Made by a program: the position numbers and the translations under genes
Assembly (NCBI RefSeq): GCF_012933465.1
Contig: NZ_JABBND010000007.1
Coordinates: 1 to 64,000 of the forward strand
Length of the DNA stretch: 64,000 nucleotides
Reading direction: 5' to 3'
Origin: Actinomycetospora sp. TBRC 11914
GTDB taxonomy: Bacteria > Actinomycetota > Actinomycetes > Mycobacteriales > Pseudonocardiaceae
In this document: positions 49,286 through 58,565 of the stretch, piece after piece
Position numbering within the stretch: the first letter of the stretch is position 1
Layout: every line of letters starts with the position of its first letter
The notes under the pieces: generated by a model
What the model saw: the letters and a program-made list of their open reading frames with translations, nothing else
The model's database searches: none
What the model was told of the DNA's origin: nothing

Positions 49286-49360
49286 TCAGCGACAGCGCTG
49301 GTCGAACACGTGCGCACGCCGGCCCACCCAGAACGGGTCGAGCTCCTCGCGGCGGGTCAC
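49286..49360 (-). CDS. Putative leader peptide ending in Arg-Cys-Arg
   Basis: A 24-codon frame on the minus strand starts with GTG at 49360 and ends with TGA at 49286. Its end reads RRAHVFDQRCR, with Cys encoded by the rare codon TGT. Short leader peptides with a basic run and Cys near the C-terminus occur upstream of sulfur genes in actinobacteria, and cysteine-responsive attenuators are known in mycobacteria. This one precedes the cysteine dioxygenase operon by about 105 bp. There is only one Cys, and no clear Shine-Dalgarno, so leaderless translation would be needed. Confidence 0.45.
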   Translation of the reverse strand: MTRREELDPFWVGRRAHVFDQRCR

Positions 49361-49455
49361 GACGCTGATTCCACCACGCGCGGGCCCGGCCGTCAGCACC
49401 GGGTGGGGATCCTTCGACGGGCAGGCCGTCGGGGGGTCGACCTAGCCTGGATCGC

Positions 49456-52400
49456 GTGCCCGACCCCGCCTCCCCCGAGGCCCCCACCACCCCCGGAACC
49501 ACCGAGATCACCGCTCCCCCGCTCGAGGACACCCGGCCCCGCGACACCGCGCCCGACCCCGGCCGCAGCCGCCCGGACGACCCGGAGCGCGGCTGGGTGC
49601 GCCGCCTCTCGCTCGACTGCTGGCGCCACCGCGGCCTCACGGTCGCCTCGGTGGGCGCCTCGACCCTCGGCGTCGGGCTGGAGTCGGTCGGCCCGCTGCT
49701 CGTGGCGGTGGCGGTCGACCGCGCGGTGAAGGGCTCGACGGCGGGTCTCGCGCCGATCGTCGCCGCGGTCGTCGCGCTGGCGCTGGTCAAGTTCGCGATG
49801 GCGTTCACCCGCCGCTACCTCGGTGGCCGCCTCTCGCTCTCGGTCCAGCACGACCTGCGACGACGGGTGTTCGGCTCGATCTCGCGGCTCGACGGGCCAC
49901 GGCAGGACGCGCTCCGCACGGGACAGGTGGTCTCGCGTGCCAACTCCGACCTGCAGCAGGTCCAGGGGCTGATCGGGATAGTGCCCTACTCGGTGGGGAC
50001 GCTCGCGCAGGTCGCGGTGTCCGTCGTGATCATGGCCTGGCTCTCGCCGCTGCTCACCGTCGTGGCGCTGATCACGCTGCCGGTGGCGCTGGTGTTCACG
50101 ACGGTGATGCGCCGGCGCCTCTTCCCGGCGACGTGGTCGGCCCAGCAGCGGGCGGCCGAGGTCGCGCAGGGCGTCGAGGAGGCCGTCACCGGGGTCCGCG
50201 TGGTGAAGGGCTTCGGGCAGGAGGAGCGCGAGACCGCCCGGCTCGCCGCGGTCGCCGGCCGGCTCTACGGCGAGCGGCTGCGCGCGGCGCGCCTCACCGC
50301 GCGGCTGACGCCCACGCTCTCCGCGCTGCCGACGGTCGGCCAGCTCGTGGTGTTCGCCCTCGGCGGCGCGCTGGCCCTGGAGGGCCGGATCACGATCGGC
50401 GTGTTCCTGGCCTTCACCACCTACATCGCGGCGCTCATCGCGCCGGCGCGGATGGTGGCCGCGGTCGTCGTCACCGGGCAGCTGGCCCGGGCGGGGGTCG
50501 AGCGGGTGTACGAGCTCATCGACTCCCAGCCCGACATCGTCGACCCCCCGGAGCCGGCGACGCTGCCCGACGGCCCGGTGGGCCTCGCGCTCGACGACGT
50601 CCGGTTCGGCTACGCCCGCAGCGAGCCGGTCCTCGACGGGGTGTCGCTCGCGGTGCGCCCGGGCGAGACGCTGGCCGTGATCGGCACCGCGGGCTCCGGG
50701 AAGTCGACGGTGGCCCTGCTCGTCCCCCGCTTCTACGACGTCCAGGCCGGGGCGGTCCGGGTGGGCGGCCACGACGTGCGCGACCTGTCGCTCGCCGCGC
50801 TGCGGCGCACCGTCGGCGTGGTGTTCGAGGAGGCGTTCCTCTTCTCCGACACGGTGCGCGCCAACATCGCCTACGGCTGCCCGGACGCCACCGACGCCCA
50901 GGTCCGGGCGGCGGCGCGCGCCGCGCAGGCCGACGAGTTCATCCGCGACCTGCCGCAGGGCTACGACACCCGGGTCGGCGAACGCGGGCTCACCCTCTCC
51001 GGCGGCCAGCGCCAGCGCGTCGCCCTGGCCCGCGCCCTGCTCTACGACCCCCGCGTGCTCGTCCTCGACGACGCGACCAGCGCGGTCGACGCCGCCACGG
51101 AGGCCGCGATCGGCGAGACGCTGCGGGCGGTCACGGCCGCCCGCACGACGCTCGTGATCGCCCACCGCCGCTCCACCCTCGCCCTCGCCGACCGCATCGC
51201 GGTGCTCGACGAGGGCCACGTCGTCGACGTGGGCACCGCCGAGGAGCTCGCGGCGCGCTGCGAGCTGTTCACGGCGCTGCTCGCCGGGCCCGGCGAGCGC
51301 ATCGACCAGCCCACGCGGGCGCGGATCGACGCCGTCGAGGGCCCGGGCCCGGACGGGACGACGCCGTCGTTGTGGCCGGATCCCGAGGGCGTCGACCCCG
51401 ACGCCGACGCCCCCGCGGGCGACCGCGGCGCCCCCGACCCGATCGCGGCGGGCCTCGACGGCACCGTCTCCTCCCGCGAGATGCGCGCCGCCCTGGCCAC
51501 GCTGCCCCCCGCCCGGGAGCGGCCCGACCTCCACGGGGAGGACCCCACGGCGCCCGACCCCGGCTTCCGGCTCGGCCGCCTGCTGCGCCCGGTGCGCTGG
51601 GCGTTCGCGCTGGTCATCGCACTGGTCGCCGTCGACGCGCTCGCCACCGTCGCGTTCCCGTCCCTCGCCCGGCTCGCCGTCGACGGCGGGATCAACGGCC
51701 GCGCGCCGTCGGTCCTGGCGCTCGCGGTGGGGATCGGCCTCGTCGTCGTCGGAGTGGACTGGGTCGTCGTGTTCGCCCAGACGGTGCTGACCGCCCGGGT
51801 CGGCGAGAGCCGGCTCTACCTGCTGCGGGTGCGCAGCTTCGCCCACCTCCAGCGGCTCGGGCTGGACTTCTACGAGCGCGAGCTCGGCGGCCGGATCATG
51901 ACGCGCATGACGACGGACGTGGACGCGCTGTCGTCGTTCCTGCAGACCGGGCTGGCCCAGGCCGTCGTCGCGCTGCTCACCGTGCTGGGCGTGGCGGTGG
52001 CACTGCTCGTGACCGACCTCGAGCTCGCGCTGGTCGCGCTCACGGTGATGCCGATCCTGATCGTCGCGACCGTGGTGTTCCGGCGCCTCTCGTCGGTGGC
52101 CTACGCCGAGGCCCGCGAGCGGGTGAGCGTGGTCAACGCCGACCTGCAGGAGAACGTGGCCGGGCTGCGGGTCGCCCAGGCCCACACCCACGAGCAGGCC
52201 TCGGCCGCGCACTTCGCCGGCGCCAGCGACGCCTACCGCCGCGCCCGCCTGCGGGCCCAGCGGCTGATCGCCACGTACTTCCCGGGCGCGAACCTGCTCT
52301 CCGACCTCGCCCAGGCGGCGGTGCTCGCCGTCGGCGCCGCGCGGGTGGCGAGCGGCGACCTGTCGTCGGGGATCCTGGTCGCGTTCCTGCTGTACCTCTC

Positions 52401-53373
52401 GATGTTCTTCGGGCCGGTCCAGCAGCTCTCCCAGGTCTTCGACGGCTACCAGCAGGCGCGCGTCGGCCTCACCCGCATCTCCGAGCTGCTGCGCACCCCC
52501 ACGTCGGTGCCGGCGCCGGAGCACCCGGTGCCGGTGGGGGCGCTGCGCGGCGACGTCGAGCTGCGCGACGTCGGGTTCTCCTACGGGGCGAGCGGAGCGA
52601 CGGGGCAGGACGACACAGCGGGCGCCGGGACCCCGGCGCTCTCCGACGTGTCGCTGACGGTCCCGGCGGGGCGGACCGTCGCGCTCGTCGGGGCCACCGG
52701 GGCGGGCAAGTCGACGATCGTCAAGCTGGTGGCGCGGTTCTACGACACGACCTCGGGGCAGGTGCTGGTCGACGGCGTCGACGTGCGCCGCTACGACCTG
52801 CCCGGGCTGCGGCACCGGCTCGGGGTGGTGCCCCAGGAGGCCCACCTGTTCGTGGGCGACGTCGCCTCGAACATCGCCTACGGGCGGCCCGAGGCCAACC
52901 CGGCGGAGATCGAGGAGGCGGCGCGGCGGGTCGGGGCCCTCGACGTCGTGGCCGCGCTGCCCGCCGGCTTCCGCCAGCCGGTCGGCGAGCGCGGCGGCGG
53001 GCTCTCGGCCGGGCAGCGCCAGCTGGTCGCCCTCGCACGCGCCGAGCTCGTCGACCCCGCCCTGCTGCTGCTCGACGAGGCCACCGCCGCGCTCGATCCG
53101 GCCACCGAGTCGGCGGTGCTCGCCGCGGGAGACCGGGTAGCCGCCCGGCGCACCACGTTCGTCGTCGCCCACCGACTCGCGACGGCGGCGCGCGCGGACC
53201 GCATCGTCGTGCTCCACGGCGGGCGCATCGTCGAGGAGGGCACCCATGCGGAGCTCCTGGCCGCCGACGGGCGCTATGCGATGCTCTGGCGCACCGGCGC
53301 GGCCACCGCCGACGACGCCGAGGAGCACCTCGAACGCGACGACGCCGCCCGGGGCGACGCCGCCGTCGCATGA
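49456..53373 (+). CDS. Fused double ABC exporter (TMD-NBD-TMD-NBD)
   Basis: The 1305-residue protein contains two complete type IV half-transporters in one chain. NBD1 (about 380-610) has Walker A GTAGSGKST, signature LSGGQRQRVALARAL and Walker B VLVLDDATSAVD. NBD2 (about 1030-1270) has GATGAGKST, LSAGQRQLVALARAE and LLLLDEATAALD. So NBD1 lacks the catalytic Glu (Asp instead), while NBD2 is canonical, as in heterodimeric exporters with one degenerate site. Two six-helix membrane domains precede them. Lipids, peptides or drugs are possible cargo. GTG at 49456. Actinobacteria more often encode the halves as two genes. Confidence 0.93.
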   Translation: MPDPASPEAPTTPGTTEITAPPLEDTRPRDTAPDPGRSRPDDPERGWVRRLSLDCWRHRGLTVASVGASTLGVGLESVGPLLVAVAVDRAVKGSTAGLAPIVAAVVALALVKFAMAFTRRYLGGRLSLSVQHDLRRRVFGSISRLDGPRQDALRTGQVVSRANSDLQQVQGLIGIVPYSVGTLAQVAVSVVIMAWLSPLLTVVALITLPVALVFTTVMRRRLFPATWSAQQRAAEVAQGVEEAVTGVRVVKGFGQEERETARLAAVAGRLYGERLRAARLTARLTPTLSALPTVGQLVVFALGGALALEGRITIGVFLAFTTYIAALIAPARMVAAVVVTGQLARAGVERVYELIDSQPDIVDPPEPATLPDGPVGLALDDVRFGYARSEPVLDGVSLAVRPGETLAVIGTAGSGKSTVALLVPRFYDVQAGAVRVGGHDVRDLSLAALRRTVGVVFEEAFLFSDTVRANIAYGCPDATDAQVRAAARAAQADEFIRDLPQGYDTRVGERGLTLSGGQRQRVALARALLYDPRVLVLDDATSAVDAATEAAIGETLRAVTAARTTLVIAHRRSTLALADRIAVLDEGHVVDVGTAEELAARCELFTALLAGPGERIDQPTRARIDAVEGPGPDGTTPSLWPDPEGVDPDADAPAGDRGAPDPIAAGLDGTVSSREMRAALATLPPARERPDLHGEDPTAPDPGFRLGRLLRPVRWAFALVIALVAVDALATVAFPSLARLAVDGGINGRAPSVLALAVGIGLVVVGVDWVVVFAQTVLTARVGESRLYLLRVRSFAHLQRLGLDFYERELGGRIMTRMTTDVDALSSFLQTGLAQAVVALLTVLGVAVALLVTDLELALVALTVMPILIVATVVFRRLSSVAYAEARERVSVVNADLQENVAGLRVAQAHTHEQASAAHFAGASDAYRRARLRAQRLIATYFPGANLLSDLAQAAVLAVGAARVASGDLSSGILVAFLLYLSMFFGPVQQLSQVFDGYQQARVGLTRISELLRTPTSVPAPEHPVPVGALRGDVELRDVGFSYGASGATGQDDTAGAGTPALSDVSLTVPAGRTVALVGATGAGKSTIVKLVARFYDTTSGQVLVDGVDVRRYDLPGLRHRLGVVPQEAHLFVGDVASNIAYGRPEANPAEIEEAARRVGALDVVAALPAGFRQPVGERGGGLSAGQRQLVALARAELVDPALLLLDEATAALDPATESAVLAAGDRVAARRTTFVVAHRLATAARADRIVVLHGGRIVEEGTHAELLAADGRYAMLWRTGAATADDAEEHLERDDAARGDAAVA

Positions 53374-53472
53374 ACCGGTGCAGTGGGCGACAGGCCCGCC
53401 ACCGGGGCCCGGACGGAGCGCTAACCTGGTGTCCGTTTCCACTTCCGCACGAGATTGAGGCGATCTCCAGCC

Positions 53473-56400
53473 GTGTCGACGAGTAGCCCGGCAGCCCAGT
53501 TCGGTCCCAACGAGTGGCTGGTCGACGAGATGTACCAGCGCTACCTGGCGGACCCGGACTCGGTGGACGCGGCGTGGCACGAGTTCTTCGCCGACTACGC
53601 CCCGTCCGACGGCGAGAACGCCGCCGGGGCGAACGCGGCCTCGGCCAGCACGGGGTCGGGCACGTCCGGGGCGGGCGGCTCGGCGGCCACCGCGACGGCC
53701 GGGTCCACCGCAGCCCAGGGGTCGTCGTCGGAGAGCTCCTCCCAGGCCGCGTCGAACGGGAGCAGCACGGGGTCCTCGACGTCGTCGGGCGGGGCGTCCG
53801 CCAACGGCAGCACGTCCACGCCGCGGCCGGCCTCGTCGCAGTCGTCGCAGGCCTCGTCGTCGCAGGCCTCGACCAACGGGTCGGGGTCCTCGGCCCCGCG
53901 GTCCACCGAGACGCGCAGCGAGGGCAAGCCCGCCGCCGGGTCGACGAGCCCCGCGAAGAGCCAGGACGACGCCGCCGCCGACGAGACGGTGCGCCCGCTG
54001 CGCGGCGCGGCGAACGCGATCGCCAAGAACATGCAGGCCTCGCTCGAGCTGCCCACCGCGACCAGCGTGCGCGCGGTGCCGGCGAAGCTGCTGGCCGACA
54101 ACCGCATCGTCATCAACAACCACCTGCGGCGCTCCCGCGGCGGCAAGGTCTCGTTCACCCACCTGCTCGGCTACGCGATGGTGCGGGCCCTGCAGGAGTT
54201 CCCGAACATGAACCGCCACTACGGGACCGACGAGAAGGGCAAGCCCGCCGTCGTCGACCCGGGGCACGTCAACCTCGGCCTCGCGATGGACCTGCAGGGC
54301 AAGGACGGGTCCCGCTCGCTGGTGGTCGTGGCGCTCAAGGGCTGCGAGAAGCTGAACTTCGCGCAGTTCTGGGCCGCCTACGAGGAGATGGTCCGCAAGG
54401 CCCGCACCGGGAAGCTCACCACCGAGGACTTCGCGGGCGTCACGATCAGCCTGACCAACCCGGGCACGATCGGGACGAACCACTCGGTGCCGCGCCTGAC
54501 CGTCGGCCAGGGCACGATCGTCGGCGTCGGGGCCATGGAGTACCCGGCCGAGTTCCAGGGCGCCAGCGACGAGCGGCTCGCGGCGCTCGGCATCAGCAAG
54601 ATCATCACGCTGACGTCGACCTACGACCACCGCATCATCCAGGGCGCCGAGTCCGGCGACTTCCTGCGGCGGATCCACCACCTCGTGCTCGGCGAGGACG
54701 GGTTCTACGACGACATCTTCGCCTCGCTGCGCATCCCGTACGAGCCGATCCGCTGGACCCAGGACCTCCCCGAGACCTCGATCGACCGCACCGCGCGGAT
54801 CATCGAGCTGATCGACGCGTACCGCACGCGCGGCCACCTCATGGCCGACACCGACCCGCTCGACCACCCGCAGCGCAAGCACCCCGACCTGGACATCCAG
54901 ACCCACGGGCTCACGCTGTGGGACCTCGACCGGGAGTTCCCCGTCGACGGGTTCGCCGGCCGGCAGTCGATGAAGCTGCGCGACATCCTCGGGGTGCTGC
55001 GCGACTCCTACTGCCGCACCATCGGCATCGAGTACATGCACATCCTCGACCCCGAGAAGCGCGCCTGGCTGCAGGAGCGCATCGAGGTGCCGCACGAGAA
55101 GGTGCCGGTCGCGGAGCAGAAGTACATCCTCTCCAAGCTCAACGCGGCCGAGGCGTTCGAGGCGTTCCTGCAGACCAAGTACGTCGGGCAGAAGCGCTTC
55201 TCGCTCGAGGGCGCCGAGACCGTCATCCCGCTGCTCGACGCCGTCCTCGACGAGGCCGCGGCGCACGAGATGGACGAGGTCGTCATCGGCATGCCGCACC
55301 GCGGCCGCCTGAACGTGCTCGCCAACATCGTCGGGAAGCCCGTCTCGCAGATCTTCCGGGAGTTCGAGGGCAACCTCGACCCGGGCCAGGCCCACGGCTC
55401 CGGCGACGTGAAGTACCACCTCGGCGCCGAGGGCAAGTTCTTCCGGATGTTCGGCGACGGCGAGACCACGGTGTCGCTGACCAGCAACCCGTCGCACCTC
55501 GAGGCGGTCGACCCGGTGCTCGAGGGCATCGTGCGCGCCAAGCAGGACGTGCTCGACAAGGGCCAGGACGGTTTCACCGTCATGCCGGTCGCGATGCACG
55601 GCGACGCGGCGTTCGCCGGCCAGGGCGTCGTCGCGGAGACGCTGAACCTCGCCCTGCTGCGCGGCTACCGCACCGGCGGCACCGTCCACGTGATCGTCAA
55701 CAACCAGGTCGGCTTCACCACGGCGCCCGAGCACACCCGCTCCTCGCAGTACTGCACCGACGTCGCGAAGATGATCGACGCGCCGGTCTTCCACGTGAAC
55801 GGCGACGACCCCGAGGCCTGCGTCTGGGTGGCGCGCCAGGCGGTCGAGTTCCGCGAGCGCTGGAACTCCGACGTCGTGATCGACATGATCTGCTACCGGC
55901 GCCGGGGCCACAACGAGGGCGACGACCCCTCGATGACCCAGCCCGAGATGTACGACGTCATCGACGCCAAGCGCTCGGTGCGCAAGACCTACACCGAGTC
56001 GCTCATCGGCCGCGGCGACATCTCGCTCGAGGAGGCCGAGCACGCGCTGCGCGACTACGGCAGCCAGCTCGAGCACGTGTTCAACGAGGTCCGCGAGCTC
56101 GAGAAGGCGCAGATCGAGCCGAGCCCGTCGGTCGAGTGGGAACAGGCGGTGCCGAACTCCCTGCAGACCGCGGTGCCGCTCGACGTCGTCCAGCGGATCG
56201 CGCGGGCGTTCGTCGACCTCCCCGAGGGCTTCGCGGTGCACCCGCGCGTCAAGCCGGTGCTCGAGCGGCGCGGCAAAGCCGCCTCCACCGACACCGCCGA
56301 GGGCATCGACTGGGCGTGGGCGGAGCTGCTCGCCTTCGGGTCGCTGCTCATCGACGGCAAGCTCGTCCGGCTCTCCGGGCAGGACTCGCGGCGCGGCACG

Positions 56401-57345
56401 TTCGTCCAGCGGCACTCGGTGCTCATCGACCGGCACACCGGCGAGGAGTACGTCCCGCTGCGGCACCTGACGGCCGACCAGGGCAAGTTCATGCCCTACG
56501 ACTCGGCGCTGTCCGAGTTCGCCGCGCTCGGCTTCGAGTACGGATACTCGGTGGCCAACCACGACGCGCTGGTCTGCTGGGAGGCCCAGTTCGGCGACTT
56601 CGTCAACGGCGCCCAGTCGATCATCGACGAGTTCATCTCGTCCGGTGAGGCGAAGTGGGGCCAGACGTCCAACGTCGTCCTGCTGCTCCCCCACGGCCAC
56701 GAGGGCCAGGGCCCCGACCACACCTCGGGGCGCATCGAGCGGTTCCTGCAGCTGTGCGCCGAGGGGTCGATGACGGTCGCATTGCCGTCGAGCCCGGCGA
56801 ACTACTTCCACCTGCTGCGCCGGCACACCACCGGCGGCGTCCGCCGGCCGCTCGTCGTCTTCACCCCGAAGTCGATGCTGCGCAACAAGGCCGCCGTGAG
56901 CCCGGTGGAGGAGTTCACCTCCGGCGCCTACCACCCGGTGCTGGACGACCCGACGTTTGCGGACGCCGCGAAGGCCTCGGGCGCCTCCCGGCTGCTGCTC
57001 TGCGCGGGCAAGCTCTACTACGAGCTCGTGGCCGCGCGAGAGAAGGCCGGGAAGACCGACGACATCGCGATCGTGCGGCTCGAGCAGCTCTACCCGATCT
57101 CGCCCGACGAGCTCTCGGCGATCGTCGGCCGCTACTCCACCGTCGACGACGTCGCCTGGGTCCAGGAGGAGCCGGCCAACCAGGGCGCCTGGCCGTTCCT
57201 CGGGCTGATGCTGCCCGAGAAGGTCCCGGCGCTGCGGGGCCTGCGCCGCATCTCCCGCCGCCGCATGGCCGCGCCCGCGGCCGGCGTCGCGAAGGTGCAC
57301 GAGGTCGAGCAGAAGGCGATCATCGCCGAGGCGATCGAGTCGTGA
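53473..57345 (+). CDS. kgd: Multifunctional 2-oxoglutarate decarboxylase/dehydrogenase (Kgd/OdhA type)
   Basis: The 1290-residue enzyme begins [20 protein letters not shown], the Kgd N-terminus. A Ser/Gly/Ala-rich linker (about 55-165) is longer than I would expect. An E2-like succinyltransferase domain follows ([16 protein letters not shown], about 384), then the ThDP-dependent E1: [26 protein letters not shown] near 710, [20 protein letters not shown] and a C-terminal transketolase-like part ([20 protein letters not shown]). It decarboxylates 2-oxoglutarate in the TCA cycle with E2/E3 partners. The lipoyl domain is absent, as is typical. GTG at 53473. The DUF6104 gene follows closely. Confidence 0.96.
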   Translation: MSTSSPAAQFGPNEWLVDEMYQRYLADPDSVDAAWHEFFADYAPSDGENAAGANAASASTGSGTSGAGGSAATATAGSTAAQGSSSESSSQAASNGSSTGSSTSSGGASANGSTSTPRPASSQSSQASSSQASTNGSGSSAPRSTETRSEGKPAAGSTSPAKSQDDAAADETVRPLRGAANAIAKNMQASLELPTATSVRAVPAKLLADNRIVINNHLRRSRGGKVSFTHLLGYAMVRALQEFPNMNRHYGTDEKGKPAVVDPGHVNLGLAMDLQGKDGSRSLVVVALKGCEKLNFAQFWAAYEEMVRKARTGKLTTEDFAGVTISLTNPGTIGTNHSVPRLTVGQGTIVGVGAMEYPAEFQGASDERLAALGISKIITLTSTYDHRIIQGAESGDFLRRIHHLVLGEDGFYDDIFASLRIPYEPIRWTQDLPETSIDRTARIIELIDAYRTRGHLMADTDPLDHPQRKHPDLDIQTHGLTLWDLDREFPVDGFAGRQSMKLRDILGVLRDSYCRTIGIEYMHILDPEKRAWLQERIEVPHEKVPVAEQKYILSKLNAAEAFEAFLQTKYVGQKRFSLEGAETVIPLLDAVLDEAAAHEMDEVVIGMPHRGRLNVLANIVGKPVSQIFREFEGNLDPGQAHGSGDVKYHLGAEGKFFRMFGDGETTVSLTSNPSHLEAVDPVLEGIVRAKQDVLDKGQDGFTVMPVAMHGDAAFAGQGVVAETLNLALLRGYRTGGTVHVIVNNQVGFTTAPEHTRSSQYCTDVAKMIDAPVFHVNGDDPEACVWVARQAVEFRERWNSDVVIDMICYRRRGHNEGDDPSMTQPEMYDVIDAKRSVRKTYTESLIGRGDISLEEAEHALRDYGSQLEHVFNEVRELEKAQIEPSPSVEWEQAVPNSLQTAVPLDVVQRIARAFVDLPEGFAVHPRVKPVLERRGKAASTDTAEGIDWAWAELLAFGSLLIDGKLVRLSGQDSRRGTFVQRHSVLIDRHTGEEYVPLRHLTADQGKFMPYDSALSEFAALGFEYGYSVANHDALVCWEAQFGDFVNGAQSIIDEFISSGEAKWGQTSNVVLLLPHGHEGQGPDHTSGRIERFLQLCAEGSMTVALPSSPANYFHLLRRHTTGGVRRPLVVFTPKSMLRNKAAVSPVEEFTSGAYHPVLDDPTFADAAKASGASRLLLCAGKLYYELVAAREKAGKTDDIAIVRLEQLYPISPDELSAIVGRYSTVDDVAWVQEEPANQGAWPFLGLMLPEKVPALRGLRRISRRRMAAPAAGVAKVHEVEQKAIIAEAIES

Positions 57346-57367
57346 TCCGGGCGCAGGGGTAGGTCGG

Positions 57368-57544
57368 GTGTACTTCACCGACCGGGGCATCGAGGAGCTC
57401 GAGGACCGGCGCGGCGAGGAGGAGGTCTCCCTGGCCTGGCTCGCCGACCGGCTCCGGGCGTTCGTCGACGCCCACCCCGAGCACGCCGGCGCGGCCGACC
57501 GGTTCGCGACCTTCCTGGCCCGGGACGACAGCGACAGCATGTGA
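57368..57544 (+). CDS. DUF6104-type small protein
   Basis: A 58-residue protein encoded just after Kgd (22-bp gap): VYFTDRGIEELEDRRGEEEV, SLAWLADRLRAFVDAHPEHA, then DRFATFLARDDSDSM. The same short protein family (Y-F-T-D-R-G-I-E-E-L) lies next to the kgd gene in streptomycetes, which supports it as a real gene. GTG at 57368. Its last codon and stop, ATG TGA, lie in the left arm of a strong palindrome. A regulatory or accessory role with Kgd is possible but unknown. Confidence 0.8.
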   Translation: MYFTDRGIEELEDRRGEEEVSLAWLADRLRAFVDAHPEHAGAADRFATFLARDDSDSM

Positions 57545-57583
57545 ACACTTTCGGTCGCTGGGACGACCAAAAGCGTTCACATG
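57538..57583. terminator. Palindromic element 2 (related to 36574-36619)
   Basis: Left arm 57538-57557 and right arm 57564-57583 pair at 18 of 20 positions around the loop ctggga; outer parts catgtgaac and gttcacatg are identical to the element at 36574. It separates DUF6104 from the convergent ProX gene. The left arm contains the DUF6104 stop codon. Confidence 0.82.
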
Positions 57584-57592
57584 GCCTCCGGC

Positions 57593-58531
57593 CTACCCGA
57601 TCCCGGCCGAGGTGAGCCAGTCGCGGGCGACCTGCGCGGGGTCGGGCTTGTCCGGGCCGTCGAGGCGCCGGTTGAGGTCGGTCAGCGTCGCGGTGTCGAG
57701 CTTCTCCGAGACCGCGTCGAGCACGCCGGCGACCGCCGGGTTGGCGAGCTTCGACGCGTTGATCAGCGGCACCACCTGCTGGGCGGCGAAGTTCGACCGC
57801 GGGTCGTCGAGGATGACGAAGTCGTTGGTCGGGATCGAGGCGTCGGTGGTGAACAGGTCCGCGGCCTGCACCGTGCCGTCCCGCAGCGCCGCGACCGTGA
57901 GGGGGCCGGCGGCGTCGAGCGCCCGGAACTGCTTCGGGGTGCAGCCGTAGTTCCTCGCCAGGCCCGGGAGCCCGTACGGGCGGGTCTGGAACTCGGGCGG
58001 GCCGCCGAAGGTCAGCGTCGGGCAGAGCCGGGCGAGGTCGGCGATCGAGCGCAGGTCGTTCTGCGCCGCGTAGGCCCGGGTGACGACGACGGCGTCCTTG
58101 TCCTCGGCCGTGCTGGGCTGCAGGACCTCGAGCGTCGGCGGCAGCTTCCGGGCGACCTGGGCGTACACGTCGGCCGGGGCGGTCGCCGTCGCCTGGGGGT
58201 CGAGGTAGGTCAGCAGGTTGCCGGTGTAGTCCGGGACGAGGTCGATCGACGCGTCGCGCAGGCCCGGGAAGTAGGTCTCGCGGCTGCCGATGCCGAACTG
58301 GCGCTCCACCTTCACGCCCTTGATCGACAGCGCGGTCGCGTAGATCTCCGCGAGCAGCCGGTTCTCGCTGAAGTTCGCCGAGCCGACGCGGACGGTGTCC
58401 TCGGGGGTGGGCTGCGCGGGCGAGGTGGCGAGCGGATCGGTGTCCCGGCCGGTGCCGCAGGCGGTGAGCGCCAGCGCGAGGACGGCGGACAGGCCGGTGA
58501 GGAGGAGCGGCAGACGGCGGCGGGACGTCAC
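57593..58531 (-). CDS. Glycine betaine/osmoprotectant-type substrate-binding lipoprotein (ProX/OpuC)
   Basis: The 312-residue protein starts with a lipoprotein signal (LLLTGLSAVLALALTACG; lipobox LTAC) and then matches OpuAC/ProX binding proteins: VRVGSANFSENRLLAEIYAT, DLVPDYTGNLLTYLD, PTLTFGGPPEFQTRPYGLPG, LKDGTVQAADLFTTD-like sequence and VVPLINASKL. It would bind quaternary amines such as glycine betaine for an ABC importer. No permease or ATPase genes are adjacent, so it is an orphan in this window. ATG at 58531. Confidence 0.92.
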   Translation of the reverse strand: MTSRRRLPLLLTGLSAVLALALTACGTGRDTDPLATSPAQPTPEDTVRVGSANFSENRLLAEIYATALSIKGVKVERQFGIGSRETYFPGLRDASIDLVPDYTGNLLTYLDPQATATAPADVYAQVARKLPPTLEVLQPSTAEDKDAVVVTRAYAAQNDLRSIADLARLCPTLTFGGPPEFQTRPYGLPGLARNYGCTPKQFRALDAAGPLTVAALRDGTVQAADLFTTDASIPTNDFVILDDPRSNFAAQQVVPLINASKLANPAVAGVLDAVSEKLDTATLTDLNRRLDGPDKPDPAQVARDWLTSAGIG

Positions 58532-58565
58532 CCCGGAAGTCTCTCCCGACTCCGCGCCCCGCGGC

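Noticed and set aside
49393-57570. Very long open frame on the minus strand (over 2700 codons)
   Set aside because: It is antisense to the fused ABC exporter and Kgd, with the Arg/Gly/Glu/His-rich bias expected of a complementary frame in high-GC DNA. No domains are visible.
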